The notes beneath the pieces are model-generated. The model was given only the letters and a program-made list of their open reading frames with translations, was not told the origin of the DNA and made no database searches. This document shows positions 33,173 through 41,832 of a stretch of 64,000 nucleotides of DNA, piece by piece. The stretch spans positions 310,001 to 374,000 of the forward strand of contig JAURXM010000132.1 in the NCBI GenBank assembly GCA_030654395.1, in the 5' to 3' direction. Position 1 is the first letter of the stretch. Each line of letters begins with the position of its first letter. Origin of the DNA: Aquabacterium sp. Its GTDB lineage: Bacteria > Pseudomonadota > Gammaproteobacteria > Burkholderiales > Burkholderiaceae_C. The position numbers and the translations under genes were made by a program.

Positions 33173-33729
33173 GGCCACGCCCATAGCCGTGATGCTGGTG
33201 TGCGCCCTTGTGTTGGGCTGCGCCCAAGCTGAGGCTCCCGGATCGACCGCATCAACACCTGTCACTAAATACGGTGAACCCGCATCGCTGCTGATCCAGG
33301 GCTACAACTACACCGATGATTACATTGATAGCTTTACGGTCAATGGACAGGGTGGTGGCAATGTTAGCCCAAGCGGTCCCTACACAGGCGGAGGGGGAGG
33401 GGTGTGCTGCGTTTCCTACAGACCCGGCACACCGTTACCCATTAAGCTGAAAGTTAGGTGGGTTGCTGGGTACTGCATTCAGCGCGTCATGAGCCCGTAT
33501 CCATATGGCAAACCGTATTACGACAATCGTCGTAGCCTTTGGCGAGAAGCTGATGCACTGGCTGTTGATGTATCCAAAGGGGAACCTCGCGCATTGGAGG
33601 TTCACTTCTATCCTGATGGTCACCTAGAAGCTGCTATCTCAGACGGCAATACACACACCCGATTGAATCTGCAAGTTGATGAAAAGGGCGAACGGCCAGG
33701 CGTGACCCACAACTACCCAAAGTGCACCG
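32558..33729 (+). repeat. Tandem duplication with a 586-bp period
   Basis: Start codons of copy 2 (32558), copy 3 (33144) and the Tle1 gene (33730) are exactly 586 bases apart. Sequence around each junction is nearly identical (CAGATGATCAA or CCGATGATCAA, then TCAAACAATCAGGGCAGTA). Copies 2 and 3 share long identical stretches; copy 1 upstream is truncated. Confidence 0.9.
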
Positions 33730-33758
33730 ATGATCAAATCAAACAATCAGGGCAGTAA
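33144..33758 (+). CDS. DUF3304 lipoprotein, probable Tle1 immunity protein (copy 3)
   Basis: 204 residues with the same VLGCAQ lipobox and DUF3304 body as copy 2. It is a mosaic. The region NVSPSGPYTGGGGGVCC and the C-terminal LQVDEKGERPGVTHNY follow copy 1, while the middle MSPYPYGKPYYDNRRSLW follows copy 2, suggesting gene conversion. It overlaps the Tle1 gene by 29 bases, so the immunity protein is made just ahead of the toxin. Confidence 0.86.
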   Translation: MINSNNQGSRATPIAVMLVCALVLGCAQAEAPGSTASTPVTKYGEPASLLIQGYNYTDDYIDSFTVNGQGGGNVSPSGPYTGGGGGVCCVSYRPGTPLPIKLKVRWVAGYCIQRVMSPYPYGKPYYDNRRSLWREADALAVDVSKGEPRALEVHFYPDGHLEAAISDGNTHTRLNLQVDEKGERPGVTHNYPKCTDDQIKQSGQ

Positions 33759-35679
33759 GGCCACGCCAAGCTCGGGGCCGTCACTCAAGCAAAACCTGAC
33801 GGCCTTGTTGGCCAGCGCCTCGGCTTGTGACACGCTGGCTGCACCGGTCTCATTGGCACCGTGTGCACCCGGCATCGCGTTGAGTCTTGTCGATCAGGCC
33901 AATGCGCTGGATAGCAAGCTCGGTGATCGGCCTGCGCCCTATACCTGCAAGGTGGTGATCAAGGTAGGTTTCTTTTTTGACGGTACAGGCAACAACTTAG
34001 ATGCCGATATCGGCACCGATGAACACAGCAATGTCGCGAGACTGTTCAAAGCCTATCCCGATAATTTAAAGGATCAGGGTATCCATGCACACTACATCCC
34101 CGGCCTAGGCACCTACTTCCGCGATATCGGTGACATCGGTGATGACAATGGTGCGGGGTTCGCCAAGTATGGTGACGCCCGCTTAGACAAGGCCATGCAA
34201 TGGCTGGATGAAACGGTGGCCAAACACCCGGCTGACAAGATCGAATCCATACAGGTCTCTGTCTTTGGTTTCTCGCGGGGCGCCACTTTGGCTCGTGCGT
34301 TTGCGCGCCGCATCCAGGCTCGCTGCATCGATGACCCGCAGGGCGGTAACCAGCACCTCTGGCCTAAGGTCAACAGGCCTTTTGCGATCCAGTTCCTAGG
34401 CCTGTTCGACACGGTGGCCTCTGTGGGCATCCCAGCCAGTGCGGGCATAGGCTCTTTGTTCCTTGCGCAAAAATGGTCTGACCTTGATACGCGGTTGGAT
34501 GGCCGTCGTACCAACCTATTCAGTGGCTTGTCCAAACAAGCCTTCGGCAGCCAACCCGGCGCTGACCCCACACCGGGCCCGTGGGACGGGCACATGGGTT
34601 GGGCCAGCAACCTGCGTGTACCACCTGTCGTCAAGCGCACGCTCCACTTGATGGCCATGAATGAGATCCGAAACTCCTTCCCGCTGGACACCATATGGGA
34701 TGGCTCGCAGCTGCCCAGCAACGCCGATGAAATCGTTTACCCCGGCGCGCACTCCAATGTGGGTGGCGGCTATCGACCGGGTGAGGCTGGCAAGAGTTTG
34801 ACTGCTCAGTTCATGCTCAGCAAAATCCCACTGCGCAAGATGTACGACGAAGCACTCGTGGCTGGGGTGCCTTTGGTGCCGCTGGACACGCCTTCCGTCA
34901 AAAGTGATTTCGAGTTCGACCCCGAACTCCAAGATCGCTTCAATCAAACCCTCGCCAATGCAGGCGTCAAGGGCGGTCGCTTGGGCGATGCTTTGTTGGC
35001 CCACAGTCAGCTGTATTTGCGCTGGCGATTTCGCAAAATCCATTTGCGCTTGCGTGCGCAAGATGCCAGTGGCATCAACGCCCAAGAGGCCCGTTACAGC
35101 CAAGAGGCAGAGGGCCTCAAGGCCCGCGAAGCCGCCTTAGAGAACGACCCCGCACGCAAAGCCTCAGAGCAAGACATGAACCTCAAAAAGGCGGAGTGGC
35201 ACATGGCGGTGCAGTCGGCAGCAGACTTTTCACACGGGCAAAAAGAGGCCGACTACCTTGCTGCCAAAGACAAGTTTGATGCACTCAATGACCCGTATCT
35301 GCGCGAGCGCGCCAAACTGCGCACCCTCCCCAGCTACGGCGGTGAGTTAGTCGGCAACCTAGATGCTTATGACCGGCATCTGATGCAGGACGTGGCTTAC
35401 CTCAAGTCACACAGCCAAAAGAACGGCGCCAAACTGCGCCCACATTACACCGCGCTGCTACAGGCGCACGATGACGAGTTTGAGCATGGCAAGGGTTTGA
35501 TTGACCCTTTGGTCATCGACTTTTTTGATTCTTTCGTGCACGATTCGTTGGCCGGTTTTGCCAAAGATGTGACCTTGCCATCTGACCCGCGATGCTGCTA
35601 TATCGGCGGGGATGATGAATTGCGGTATGCCAACAACCAGCCCATGCGTGGCACGCGGTTGCCATCACGCTCTGCTTAA
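33730..35679 (+). CDS. Tle1-family (DUF2235) T6SS phospholipase effector
   Basis: 649 residues of alpha/beta hydrolase type. The DUF2235 signature FFFDGTGNN is at residues 81-89. The nucleophile elbow GFSRGA gives Ser182, Asp227 in GLFDTVASVG is a candidate acid, and His341 lies in YPGAHSNVGGGY. Tle1 enzymes cleave membrane phospholipids after T6SS delivery into the target periplasm. There is no signal peptide. The first dozen residues (MIKSNNQGSKATP) come from the duplicated immunity unit. The C-terminal third is charged and helical. DUF3304 lipoproteins just upstream are its likely antidotes; the vgrG 9 kb upstream is a possible carrier. Confidence 0.9.
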   Translation: MIKSNNQGSKATPSSGPSLKQNLTALLASASACDTLAAPVSLAPCAPGIALSLVDQANALDSKLGDRPAPYTCKVVIKVGFFFDGTGNNLDADIGTDEHSNVARLFKAYPDNLKDQGIHAHYIPGLGTYFRDIGDIGDDNGAGFAKYGDARLDKAMQWLDETVAKHPADKIESIQVSVFGFSRGATLARAFARRIQARCIDDPQGGNQHLWPKVNRPFAIQFLGLFDTVASVGIPASAGIGSLFLAQKWSDLDTRLDGRRTNLFSGLSKQAFGSQPGADPTPGPWDGHMGWASNLRVPPVVKRTLHLMAMNEIRNSFPLDTIWDGSQLPSNADEIVYPGAHSNVGGGYRPGEAGKSLTAQFMLSKIPLRKMYDEALVAGVPLVPLDTPSVKSDFEFDPELQDRFNQTLANAGVKGGRLGDALLAHSQLYLRWRFRKIHLRLRAQDASGINAQEARYSQEAEGLKAREAALENDPARKASEQDMNLKKAEWHMAVQSAADFSHGQKEADYLAAKDKFDALNDPYLRERAKLRTLPSYGGELVGNLDAYDRHLMQDVAYLKSHSQKNGAKLRPHYTALLQAHDDEFEHGKGLIDPLVIDFFDSFVHDSLAGFAKDVTLPSDPRCCYIGGDDELRYANNQPMRGTRLPSRSA

Positions 35680-35719
35680 TGCAGGGGTGTTTTTGCAGGC
35701 GCATCGCCTCATCCAGCGA

Positions 35720-36439
35720 TCAAGGCTTTGGGAAGCGCAAGCGCTCAGCCAGCTCCTTCAGCTTGGGGTTCTTGGCATAAATGCGGGCCACATCACGGTA
35801 CTCCGGCTTGGCGATGAACTCGCGCATCTTCTTGAGTGATTCACGTGGCAGTGTGGTCACTAAGAAATTGGCGATAGACAGCGGTATCCAGCCGCCCGGG
35901 TCGGCGTAGCCCACGATCTCGACCTCCGTTCGGGTGGCTCCGATGGGCGTGAGCCGCCATGATGAGTGCATACGGGGGATGCGCACATAGCCCTCTTGTT
36001 TCGGCATGATGCCCTCGGCGCTGTCTACGAGCACATGGATCGTCAACGTCGAAGGGTCTTGTTTGACCGACACATGGGCGACTGCGTCGCGCGGGCTAAC
36101 TGGCCACAAGCCCTTCATGGCCAGATAAATGTGAGAGTCGTCAACGTGTTCGCCCTGGATAAAGCGCGCCTCACGCAACATGAAGAACCATTCAGGCATC
36201 GCGGGTACATCGGCCAGCATGGCAGCAACTTGTGCCAGAGGTGCTTGAACTTGCATGACGCCTTTGAAATCCCTCAAAGGGTGGCCGTCCATTTGGCGTG
36301 TGTACAGTTGGATGCCATCTGCGTTTGCATCGGCTTGCCAGTCCTGATCTGATGCAGCCCAAGCACCATGGGTTTGCAGGGCGAACAACGCGACCAGCGC
36401 GAAGCCAAGGAAACGGTTTGTGTTGTGCATAGGGATCAT
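35720..36439 (-). CDS. Exported START-domain lipid-binding protein
   Basis: About 239 residues with a signal peptide (FLGFALVALFALQTHGAWA-AS) and a START/Bet v1-like domain spanning the rest (DGIQLYTRQMDG, VMQVQAPLAQVAAMLADV, YADPGGWIPLSIANFLV). Bacterial START proteins bind hydrophobic ligands; the ligand here is unknown. The frame is open to 36481 (TTG), but the ATG at 36439 or 36430 places the signal peptide properly. It converges on the Tle1 gene with 40 bases between, marking the end of the island. Confidence 0.82.
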   Translation of the reverse strand: MIPMHNTNRFLGFALVALFALQTHGAWAASDQDWQADANADGIQLYTRQMDGHPLRDFKGVMQVQAPLAQVAAMLADVPAMPEWFFMLREARFIQGEHVDDSHIYLAMKGLWPVSPRDAVAHVSVKQDPSTLTIHVLVDSAEGIMPKQEGYVRIPRMHSSWRLTPIGATRTEVEIVGYADPGGWIPLSIANFLVTTLPRESLKKMREFIAKPEYRDVARIYAKNPKLKELAERLRFPKP

Positions 36440-36496
36440 GGCGCTGGTGGTTGCTGACGTAGTATTCTGAGCTACCTTCAACGGCCATATTCATTC

Positions 36497-36952
36497 ATGA
36501 ACCCAACCCTTCGCATTGCTGCACTGGTAGCCACCTTGGTCGCAGCCTCATTGTCTACCACCAGCGCCTTGGCGCAAAACGCGGTACTGGACGCGGCAGC
36601 CAAAGAGGCTGGCGCGGTGGTCACCTCCAGCGGCTTGGTCTACAGGGCACTCAAGGTTGGCACAGGGCCCAGCCCCGCAGCCAGTGACAAAGTGAAAGTG
36701 CATTACCGCGGCACCTTTCCTGATGGCAGAGAGTTCGACAGCTCTTACAAGCGCAACGAAGCCATCGAGTTCCCACTGACCGGCGTCATCAAGTGTTGGA
36801 CAGAGGGCGTGCAACGCATGAAGGTTGGCGGTAAAGCAAAACTGACCTGCCCACCGGCGATTGCCTATGGTGAGCGCGGCGCTGGTGGCGTGATCCCACC
36901 CAACGCCACGCTTTTGTTTGAAGTTGAGCTGCTGGGCATCAACGGTAAGTAA
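36497..36952 (+). CDS. Exported FKBP-type peptidyl-prolyl cis-trans isomerase
   Basis: 151 residues: signal peptide (cut near ALA-QN) plus one complete FKBP domain (KVKVHYRGTFPDGREFDSS, GVIKCWTEGVQRMKVGGKAK, AYGERGAGGVIPPNATLLFE). It catalyses proline isomerisation to help periplasmic protein folding, in the FkpA/Mip style but without the N-terminal dimerisation helices. It is divergent from the START gene, with about 57 bases between their likely starts. Confidence 0.93.
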   Translation: MNPTLRIAALVATLVAASLSTTSALAQNAVLDAAAKEAGAVVTSSGLVYRALKVGTGPSPAASDKVKVHYRGTFPDGREFDSSYKRNEAIEFPLTGVIKCWTEGVQRMKVGGKAKLTCPPAIAYGERGAGGVIPPNATLLFEVELLGINGK

Positions 36953-37011
36953 GACAGGCGGTAGGGCTCAAGCTGGTCACAGCACCGTTTTGCATAAAAA
37001 ACGAAGCTGAC

Positions 37012-37040
37012 TTGAATGAGCTTATTTTCCGGTATATACT
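37012..37040 (+). promoter_or_regulatory. Sigma70-type promoter of tRNA-Pro
   Basis: TTGAAT at 37012-37017 and TATACT at 37035-37040 are separated by exactly 17 bases, 13 bases before the mature tRNA 5' end. Confidence 0.75.
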
Positions 37041-37052
37041 ACTAGCTTCAGT

Positions 37053-37129
37053 CGGGGCGTAGCGCAGCCTGGTAGCGCATCTGCTTTGGGAGCAGAGGGT
37101 CGTGAGTTCGAATCCCACCGCCCCGACCA
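37053..37129 (+). tRNA. tRNA-Pro (anticodon TGG)
   Basis: A 77-base cloverleaf: acceptor CGGGGCG pairs with CGCCCCG, the anticodon stem TCTGC/GCAGA closes the loop TTTGGGA (anticodon TGG), the T loop is TTCGAAT, and the 3' CCA is encoded. It is followed by a strong terminator and preceded by a good promoter, so it is a single-gene unit. Confidence 0.97.
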
Positions 37130-37137
37130 ATCAATTC

Positions 37138-37171
37138 AAAGGCCTAGTAACTTAACAGTTGCTGGGCCTTT
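37138..37171 (+). terminator. Rho-independent terminator after tRNA-Pro
   Basis: A 14-bp stem (AAAGGCCTAGTAAC with GTTGCTGGGCCTTT, two G-U pairs) closes a six-base loop TTAACA and is followed by CCTTCATT. The A-rich 5' arm and T-rich 3' arm would also let it work on the opposite strand. Confidence 0.8.
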
Positions 37172-37259
37172 CCTTCATTCAGGGTGTGTGAAAAATCACG
37201 CTCAAGGTCTATCATCCCGCTACGTCATGTAGAACAAAAGCCGATTATTCGGTTCGGGG

Positions 37260-37751
37260 ATGATGAAAAATACCGTCACACGCCTGCGCTCAGCACGTCA
37301 GATTCAGTCTGGATTTTCTTTGCTAGAGACCGTTGGTGTGGTCGCCATCGCGAGCACGCTGACAGCGTCAGCCTTACCGCACTTCGCTCAGTTACCTACA
37401 GAGGCGCGCGTCGCTGTGGTCAAGACGATGGAGTCTGCGGTCTTCACCGCAAGCCGGATGGCGCACATGGCTTGTGCTGTGCGATCAACCTGCTCGATGT
37501 CATCTGGTTCCTCCGCCGTGGTGGCCAGCGGCAGCGAAATCCATCTGTACAGAGGCTATCCACAAGGTGGCGATGTCGCTGGCATTGAGAACGCCTTGGA
37601 CTATTCCGGCTTCACTGCTGTCAGATTAGATGGCCGCACCGTTTTTCAGAAAAATGGTGCACCTGACGCGGCGGCGTGCGCGGTGAGTTATGCGCAACCG
37701 TCAGATGATGGCGCCTCACCTGTCATCGAGGCCCTAACGACCGGGTGCTGA
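37260..37751 (+). CDS. Type IV pilin-like (prepilin) protein
   Basis: 163 residues. The N-terminus has a prepilin peptidase site and hydrophobic stalk, QSGFSLLETVGVVAIASTL, with cleavage after Gly18 and Glu at +5. The C-terminal globular part has a cysteine pair (ACAVRSTCS) and a terminal Cys typical of minor pilins or pseudopilins. It stands alone, with no pil or gsp neighbours, so it may be a minor pilin used by machinery elsewhere. ATG at 37260 or 37263. Confidence 0.82.
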   Translation: MMKNTVTRLRSARQIQSGFSLLETVGVVAIASTLTASALPHFAQLPTEARVAVVKTMESAVFTASRMAHMACAVRSTCSMSSGSSAVVASGSEIHLYRGYPQGGDVAGIENALDYSGFTAVRLDGRTVFQKNGAPDAAACAVSYAQPSDDGASPVIEALTTGC

Positions 37752-37808
37752 CAAGGCCATTGCGATGGTGCCATCATGTGCACCTTCTAACCGCAGGAGC
37801 TTTTCATC

Positions 37809-38321
37809 ATGACGATTTCAATGTACGCAGCCAGCGTGCCCGTGGCCATCCACACTTTGACCAGCCTGTCCAAAATCCTGAGCAAAGCAGCAGCGCATTG
37901 CGAGGCCAAAAGTATCGATCCCAACGCATTTTTGACCGCTCGCATGTTTCCGGATATGTTCCCCTTGATCAGGCAGGTGCAGATTGCCGGTGACATGGTT
38001 AAGGGTGGGGTTTCTCGCTTGGCTGGTGTCGATGTGCCCAAATACGAAGACAACGAAGTCACTTTTGCTGACCTGCAAGCGCGTCTGGACAAGACCATTG
38101 CTTACCTCAGCACCTTCACGCCAGCTCAAATTGATGGCAGTGAAGACCGCGACATCGTCATCACCATGCGGGACCGCACGATCGAGACCAAGGGCCTGCC
38201 TTACTTGATGGGCGCCGTGTTGCCCAATATGTACTTCCACACCACAACGGCCTACAACCTGTTGCGCCAGGGTGGGGTGGATATCGGTAAGAAAGACTAC
38301 CTAGGGACGGCAACGCCGTAA
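37809..38321 (+). CDS. DUF1993 family protein
   Basis: 170 residues, recognisable as DUF1993: start MTISMYAASVPVAIHTLTSL, middle FPLIRQVQIAGDMVKGGVSRLAG, end MGAVLPNMYFHTTTAYNLLR. The family forms a four-helix DinB-like bundle of unknown function. Shine-Dalgarno AGGAG is at 37795. It is preceded by the pilin-like gene and ends next to copZ on the opposite strand. Confidence 0.88.
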   Translation: MTISMYAASVPVAIHTLTSLSKILSKAAAHCEAKSIDPNAFLTARMFPDMFPLIRQVQIAGDMVKGGVSRLAGVDVPKYEDNEVTFADLQARLDKTIAYLSTFTPAQIDGSEDRDIVITMRDRTIETKGLPYLMGAVLPNMYFHTTTAYNLLRQGGVDIGKKDYLGTATP

Positions 38322-38350
38322 AGGCTGTCGGGTAAGCCCGGCGATCTGGG

Positions 38351-38560
38351 TTAAACCACAACCTCGTAACCTTCATTGGTCACAGCTTGTGTTGTGGTGT
38401 CGCGGGGTAAGTTCGTTTGAACGGTGACGGTGCCGTGCGGTAGATCAACCGAGACCACCGCATCCGCGTCCAGCGCCTGAATCGCCTTGGTCACTGCTTT
38501 AACGCAATGTTGGCAAGTCATCCCTTTGACCTGAATTTTGTGTTCATTGACAGTCGTCAT
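38351..38560 (-). CDS. copZ: Copper chaperone CopZ-like heavy-metal-associated protein
   Basis: A 69-residue single HMA domain with the metal site GMTCQHCV and the family's C-terminal strand NEGYEVVV. It would hand Cu(I) to the copper ATPase encoded divergently 44 bases away. The frame is open to 38602, but the domain starts just after the ATG at 38560. The shared intergenic stretch is the obvious place for a CueR-type operator, though I see no clear one. Confidence 0.88.
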   Translation of the reverse strand: MTTVNEHKIQVKGMTCQHCVKAVTKAIQALDADAVVSVDLPHGTVTVQTNLPRDTTTQAVTNEGYEVVV

Positions 38561-38604
38561 GGCGGTGCTTTCTATGGTGTGAATGGATGGGCCATACTGC
38601 ACCC

Positions 38605-40944
38605 ATGATAGATCGTCCTGTTTCGCCTGTTTCGCCTGATTCGGTGGCTAGTGTGCAACTGGCGGTGCGTGGGATGACCTGTGCCGCTTGTGTCGCACGT
38701 GTCGAGCGCGCTCTGCGCAAGGTTCCCGGTGTGGACAGTGCGCAGGTCAATTTTGCCACTGAGCTTGCCACGGTGGTTTGGACGGATACTTCTTCGGGCT
38801 TTGATGCAGCCAGCTTGGTGGCCGCCATTGATAGTGCAGGCTATCACGCTGAGATCCAAGCCGCTGATGCGCCTTTGCAGGACGATGCGCAGCCCGGCTA
38901 CCAAGTCTGGGGCCCGGTGCTGTTGGGTGTGGCAGCCAGCCTGCCGATGGTGCTCCCTATGCTGTGGGGTGCGCATCATTTTTGGCCGGCTTGGGTGCAG
39001 TTCGTGCTGGCCACCCCCGTACAGTTCGTGTTGGGTGCTCGCTTTTACAAAGCCGGGTGGGCTGCGCTGAAGGACCGAAGCGGCAACATGGATCAGCTGG
39101 TTGCATTGGGTACCAGTGCTGCATGGGGTTTGTCATGCTGGTTGTGGTGGTCAAACGCACACGATCTCTATTTTGAATCTTCGGCTGTCGTGATCACCTT
39201 GGTCTTGCTTGGTAAGGCTTTAGAGGCACGAGCCAAACGCCAGACCACCGTAGCGATTCGCGCATTGCAGTCTCTTCGGCCTGAAACCGTTCGCCGTCTG
39301 GGGCCGCAAGGCGAAGTCACTGTGCCGCTGTCGCAGGTACTCATGGGCGACACGCTCATCGTGCTGCCGGGCGAGAGCGTGCCCACAGACGGTCAGGTGT
39401 TAGAGGGCAGCAGCCACGTCGATGAGGCCATGCTGACCGGCGAGCCTCTGCCTGTGAGTAAAACCGTGGGAGACCACCTGACGGGCGGATCCGTCAACGC
39501 AGAAGGCCGTTTGATGCTGCTGGTGACAGCCACTGGCGCACAGACCATGCTGGCTCAAATCATCCGCCGAGTCGTTGAGGCGCAGTCAGCGAAGGCGCCC
39601 ATTCAGCGCGTCGTGGACCGCGTGTCTGCTGTGTTCGTGCCTGTCGTCTTGCTCGTTGCCTTGGTGACTGCACTAGGTTGGTGGTTGTATGGTGCCGGTG
39701 GGGATGTGGCCTTGATCCGTGCCGTTGCCGTCTTGGTGATTGCTTGTCCATGCGCGCTCGGCCTCGCGACACCTGCCGCGATCATGGCAGGTACAGGCGC
39801 CGCCGCACGCCAAGGCATTTTGATCAAGGACCCTCAAGCACTGGAAACTGCTCACCGTGTCACTGTGCTTGCCTTTGACAAAACGGGCACCTTGACCAAA
39901 GGCCAGCCGCGCCTTCTTGAATGGCAAGTGCCCGGTGGGGTGCTGGATGCCTACTGGGGCCAAGACGCGGCCTTGAATGTGGCAGCAGCCTTGCAGCGAG
40001 GCAGTGAGCACCCCTTGGCCAAAGCTGTACTTGATGCTTGGGCCGCCAGCCAGCCTGCGTCGCAACCAACCGGAGAGCTGCCCCTAGCTGCGCAAGCCAT
40101 TGCTGCCGTGCCAGGCTTGGGCATACAAGGCCACGTGAGCCAAGGCCCGTGGCAGGGTGATTGGTGCCTAGGCAGCACGCGGTGGATGCTGGCGCAAACG
40201 GGGATTTCTGATCGTGATCAGCCTCCTGATTTGGCTGGTCTGTGGCAGCAAGCTCAGCAATGGTCAGCCAATGGCGCCACCGTGTCATGGCTCATGCGCA
40301 AGTTAGCGAATGACGCCATACCAGCGCATCAGTCAGCATGGCAAGCCATGGCGGCCATGGCCTTTGGTGATGAGGTCAAGCCCGGTGCCGCGCAGGCCGT
40401 GGCCAAGTTACATGCAATGGGGGTGCACACCGTGATGATCTCGGGCGATAACTTGGGTGCCGCTCAAGCCATCGCACGGCAGTTGGGCATTGATCAGGTC
40501 ATCGCCGAGGTCATGCCCGGCGACAAAGCCGATCACATTCAGCGTTTGCAGCACAACGATGGCGGCCGACGTCAGATCGTCGCCATGGTTGGGGATGGCA
40601 TCAACGACGCCCCCGCACTGGCTGCGGCCGATGTCGGTATGGCCATGGCCAATCCCGGTGGCGGCACGGATGTGGCTCTCCAAGCGGCGGGGATCACCTT
40701 GATGCGAGGTGATCCGATGCTGGTGCCTGCTGCGCTGGAAATATCGCGGCGCACATCAGCCAAAATTTGGCAAAACCTGGGGTGGGCCTTTGGCTACAAC
40801 GTCATCGGCATCCCTTTGGCTGCACTGGGTGGGCTCAATCCCATGTTGGCGGGTGGGGCCATGGCGCTGAGTAGCGTCAGTGTGGTCAGTAATGCCCTGT
40901 TGTTGTCTCGTTGGCGCGGCTTGGGTGCCGGTCAGTCAAGCTAG
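38605..40944 (+). CDS. copA: Copper-exporting P-type ATPase
   Basis: About 779 residues. An N-terminal HMA domain (GMTCAACV), transmembrane helices, and the actuator motif TGEPLPVSK. The ion-binding CPC in [16 protein letters not shown] and the phosphorylation site DKTGTLTKG are present, as are SEHPLAKA (the HP motif of P1B pumps) and the hinge [10 protein letters not shown]. These make it a P1B-1 Cu(I) exporter of the inner membrane. An upstream in-frame ATG at 38587 would add six residues. It pairs with divergent copZ. tRNA-Arg follows after 12 bases. Confidence 0.95.
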   Translation: MIDRPVSPVSPDSVASVQLAVRGMTCAACVARVERALRKVPGVDSAQVNFATELATVVWTDTSSGFDAASLVAAIDSAGYHAEIQAADAPLQDDAQPGYQVWGPVLLGVAASLPMVLPMLWGAHHFWPAWVQFVLATPVQFVLGARFYKAGWAALKDRSGNMDQLVALGTSAAWGLSCWLWWSNAHDLYFESSAVVITLVLLGKALEARAKRQTTVAIRALQSLRPETVRRLGPQGEVTVPLSQVLMGDTLIVLPGESVPTDGQVLEGSSHVDEAMLTGEPLPVSKTVGDHLTGGSVNAEGRLMLLVTATGAQTMLAQIIRRVVEAQSAKAPIQRVVDRVSAVFVPVVLLVALVTALGWWLYGAGGDVALIRAVAVLVIACPCALGLATPAAIMAGTGAAARQGILIKDPQALETAHRVTVLAFDKTGTLTKGQPRLLEWQVPGGVLDAYWGQDAALNVAAALQRGSEHPLAKAVLDAWAASQPASQPTGELPLAAQAIAAVPGLGIQGHVSQGPWQGDWCLGSTRWMLAQTGISDRDQPPDLAGLWQQAQQWSANGATVSWLMRKLANDAIPAHQSAWQAMAAMAFGDEVKPGAAQAVAKLHAMGVHTVMISGDNLGAAQAIARQLGIDQVIAEVMPGDKADHIQRLQHNDGGRRQIVAMVGDGINDAPALAAADVGMAMANPGGGTDVALQAAGITLMRGDPMLVPAALEISRRTSAKIWQNLGWAFGYNVIGIPLAALGGLNPMLAGGAMALSSVSVVSNALLLSRWRGLGAGQSS

Positions 40945-40956
40945 AATGTCCCCAGT

Positions 40957-41033
40957 CGGCCGTTAGCTCATCTGGATAGAGCACATTCCTTCTAAGAATG
41001 GGGTAGGGGGTTCGAGTCCCTCACGGCTGACCA
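40957..41033 (+). tRNA. tRNA-Arg (anticodon TCT)
   Basis: A 77-base cloverleaf: acceptor CGGCCGT pairs with ACGGCTG (one G-U), the anticodon stem CATTC/GAATG closes the loop CTTCTAA (anticodon TCT), the T loop is TTCGAGT, and the CCA is encoded. It reads AGA codons. Its last 13 bases are overlapped by the 3' end of comF on the other strand. Confidence 0.96.
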
Positions 41034-41767
41034 CCCGCCATGGGCGTGCGTGCCAGCACCCAGACCGACACACTGCGCGCGCCAGCTTCATTCAGGGTCG
41101 ATGCCACCTCGTTCAGTGTCGCGCCAGTGGTCATCACATCATCGACGAGGGCCACGTCTCTGCCCTCGATCGTTCGCGCTCCGATGGCCGTCACACTGAA
41201 CGCGTCTTTGATGTGCTGGCCCCGTTCTTGTGCCGACAAAGTCATGAGCCGCGAGGTGTGTCGCACCCGTTGCAGCAAGTCGTGGCGAGCCTCTAGTCCC
41301 AAGTATTGACCTGCTTGCTGTGCCAAAAGCCAAGATTGGTTGTATCCACGCTCGATCAGGCGTTGGCGTGACAGCGGAACGGGAATCAGTAAGTTGACTG
41401 AGCCTAACCTTGGTGCGGCGGACTTGGCCAACAATTGACCTAGCGGTTTGGCTAAATGCGTTGCACCGTTGAACTTCAGTTTGCTGATCAGTGGTGACCA
41501 TGGCGCCACGAAGTCCACAGCAGCCACCGCCCGAACAAATTCGGGTGACTGATCCTCGCATAGCGAACAAACGACATCGCAGAGGCCAGCACGCAGATCA
41601 ATGGCGCATCGAGGGCAGCGTGGTCGGATATGGCGCCAATCGCTGACGCATGCTTGGCAAATGCTTTCCGCCTGCCAGGCGTTGCACATCACACATTGGC
41701 TGGGCAGTGATGAGAGCCATCGCCATGGAGACAAGCCCGAAGCCCTGATTTTGAGTGCGGATAGCAT
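41021..41767 (-). CDS. comF: ComF-family phosphoribosyltransferase-like protein
   Basis: 248 residues. An N-terminal zinc-ribbon-like part (CVMCNAWQAESICQACV, CPRC, CSLC) is followed by a PRTase domain with the PRPP loop VALVDDVMTTGATLNE. ComF proteins are needed for natural transformation in several bacteria, in DNA uptake past the inner membrane. The same frame stays open to 42379, but those codons are antisense to the methyltransferase gene, and the ATG at 41767 gives the normal ComF length. Its stop codon falls inside tRNA-Arg (opposite strand). Confidence 0.9.
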   Translation of the reverse strand: MLSALKIRASGLSPWRWLSSLPSQCVMCNAWQAESICQACVSDWRHIRPRCPRCAIDLRAGLCDVVCSLCEDQSPEFVRAVAAVDFVAPWSPLISKLKFNGATHLAKPLGQLLAKSAAPRLGSVNLLIPVPLSRQRLIERGYNQSWLLAQQAGQYLGLEARHDLLQRVRHTSRLMTLSAQERGQHIKDAFSVTAIGARTIEGRDVALVDDVMTTGATLNEVASTLNEAGARSVSVWVLARTPMAGGQP

Positions 41768-41832
41768 CGCACCAATATACTGACGGCCCCTGCGTTGTGG
41801 TATCGCCCCAAGTGGGGGGCTGACTGCCTTAT

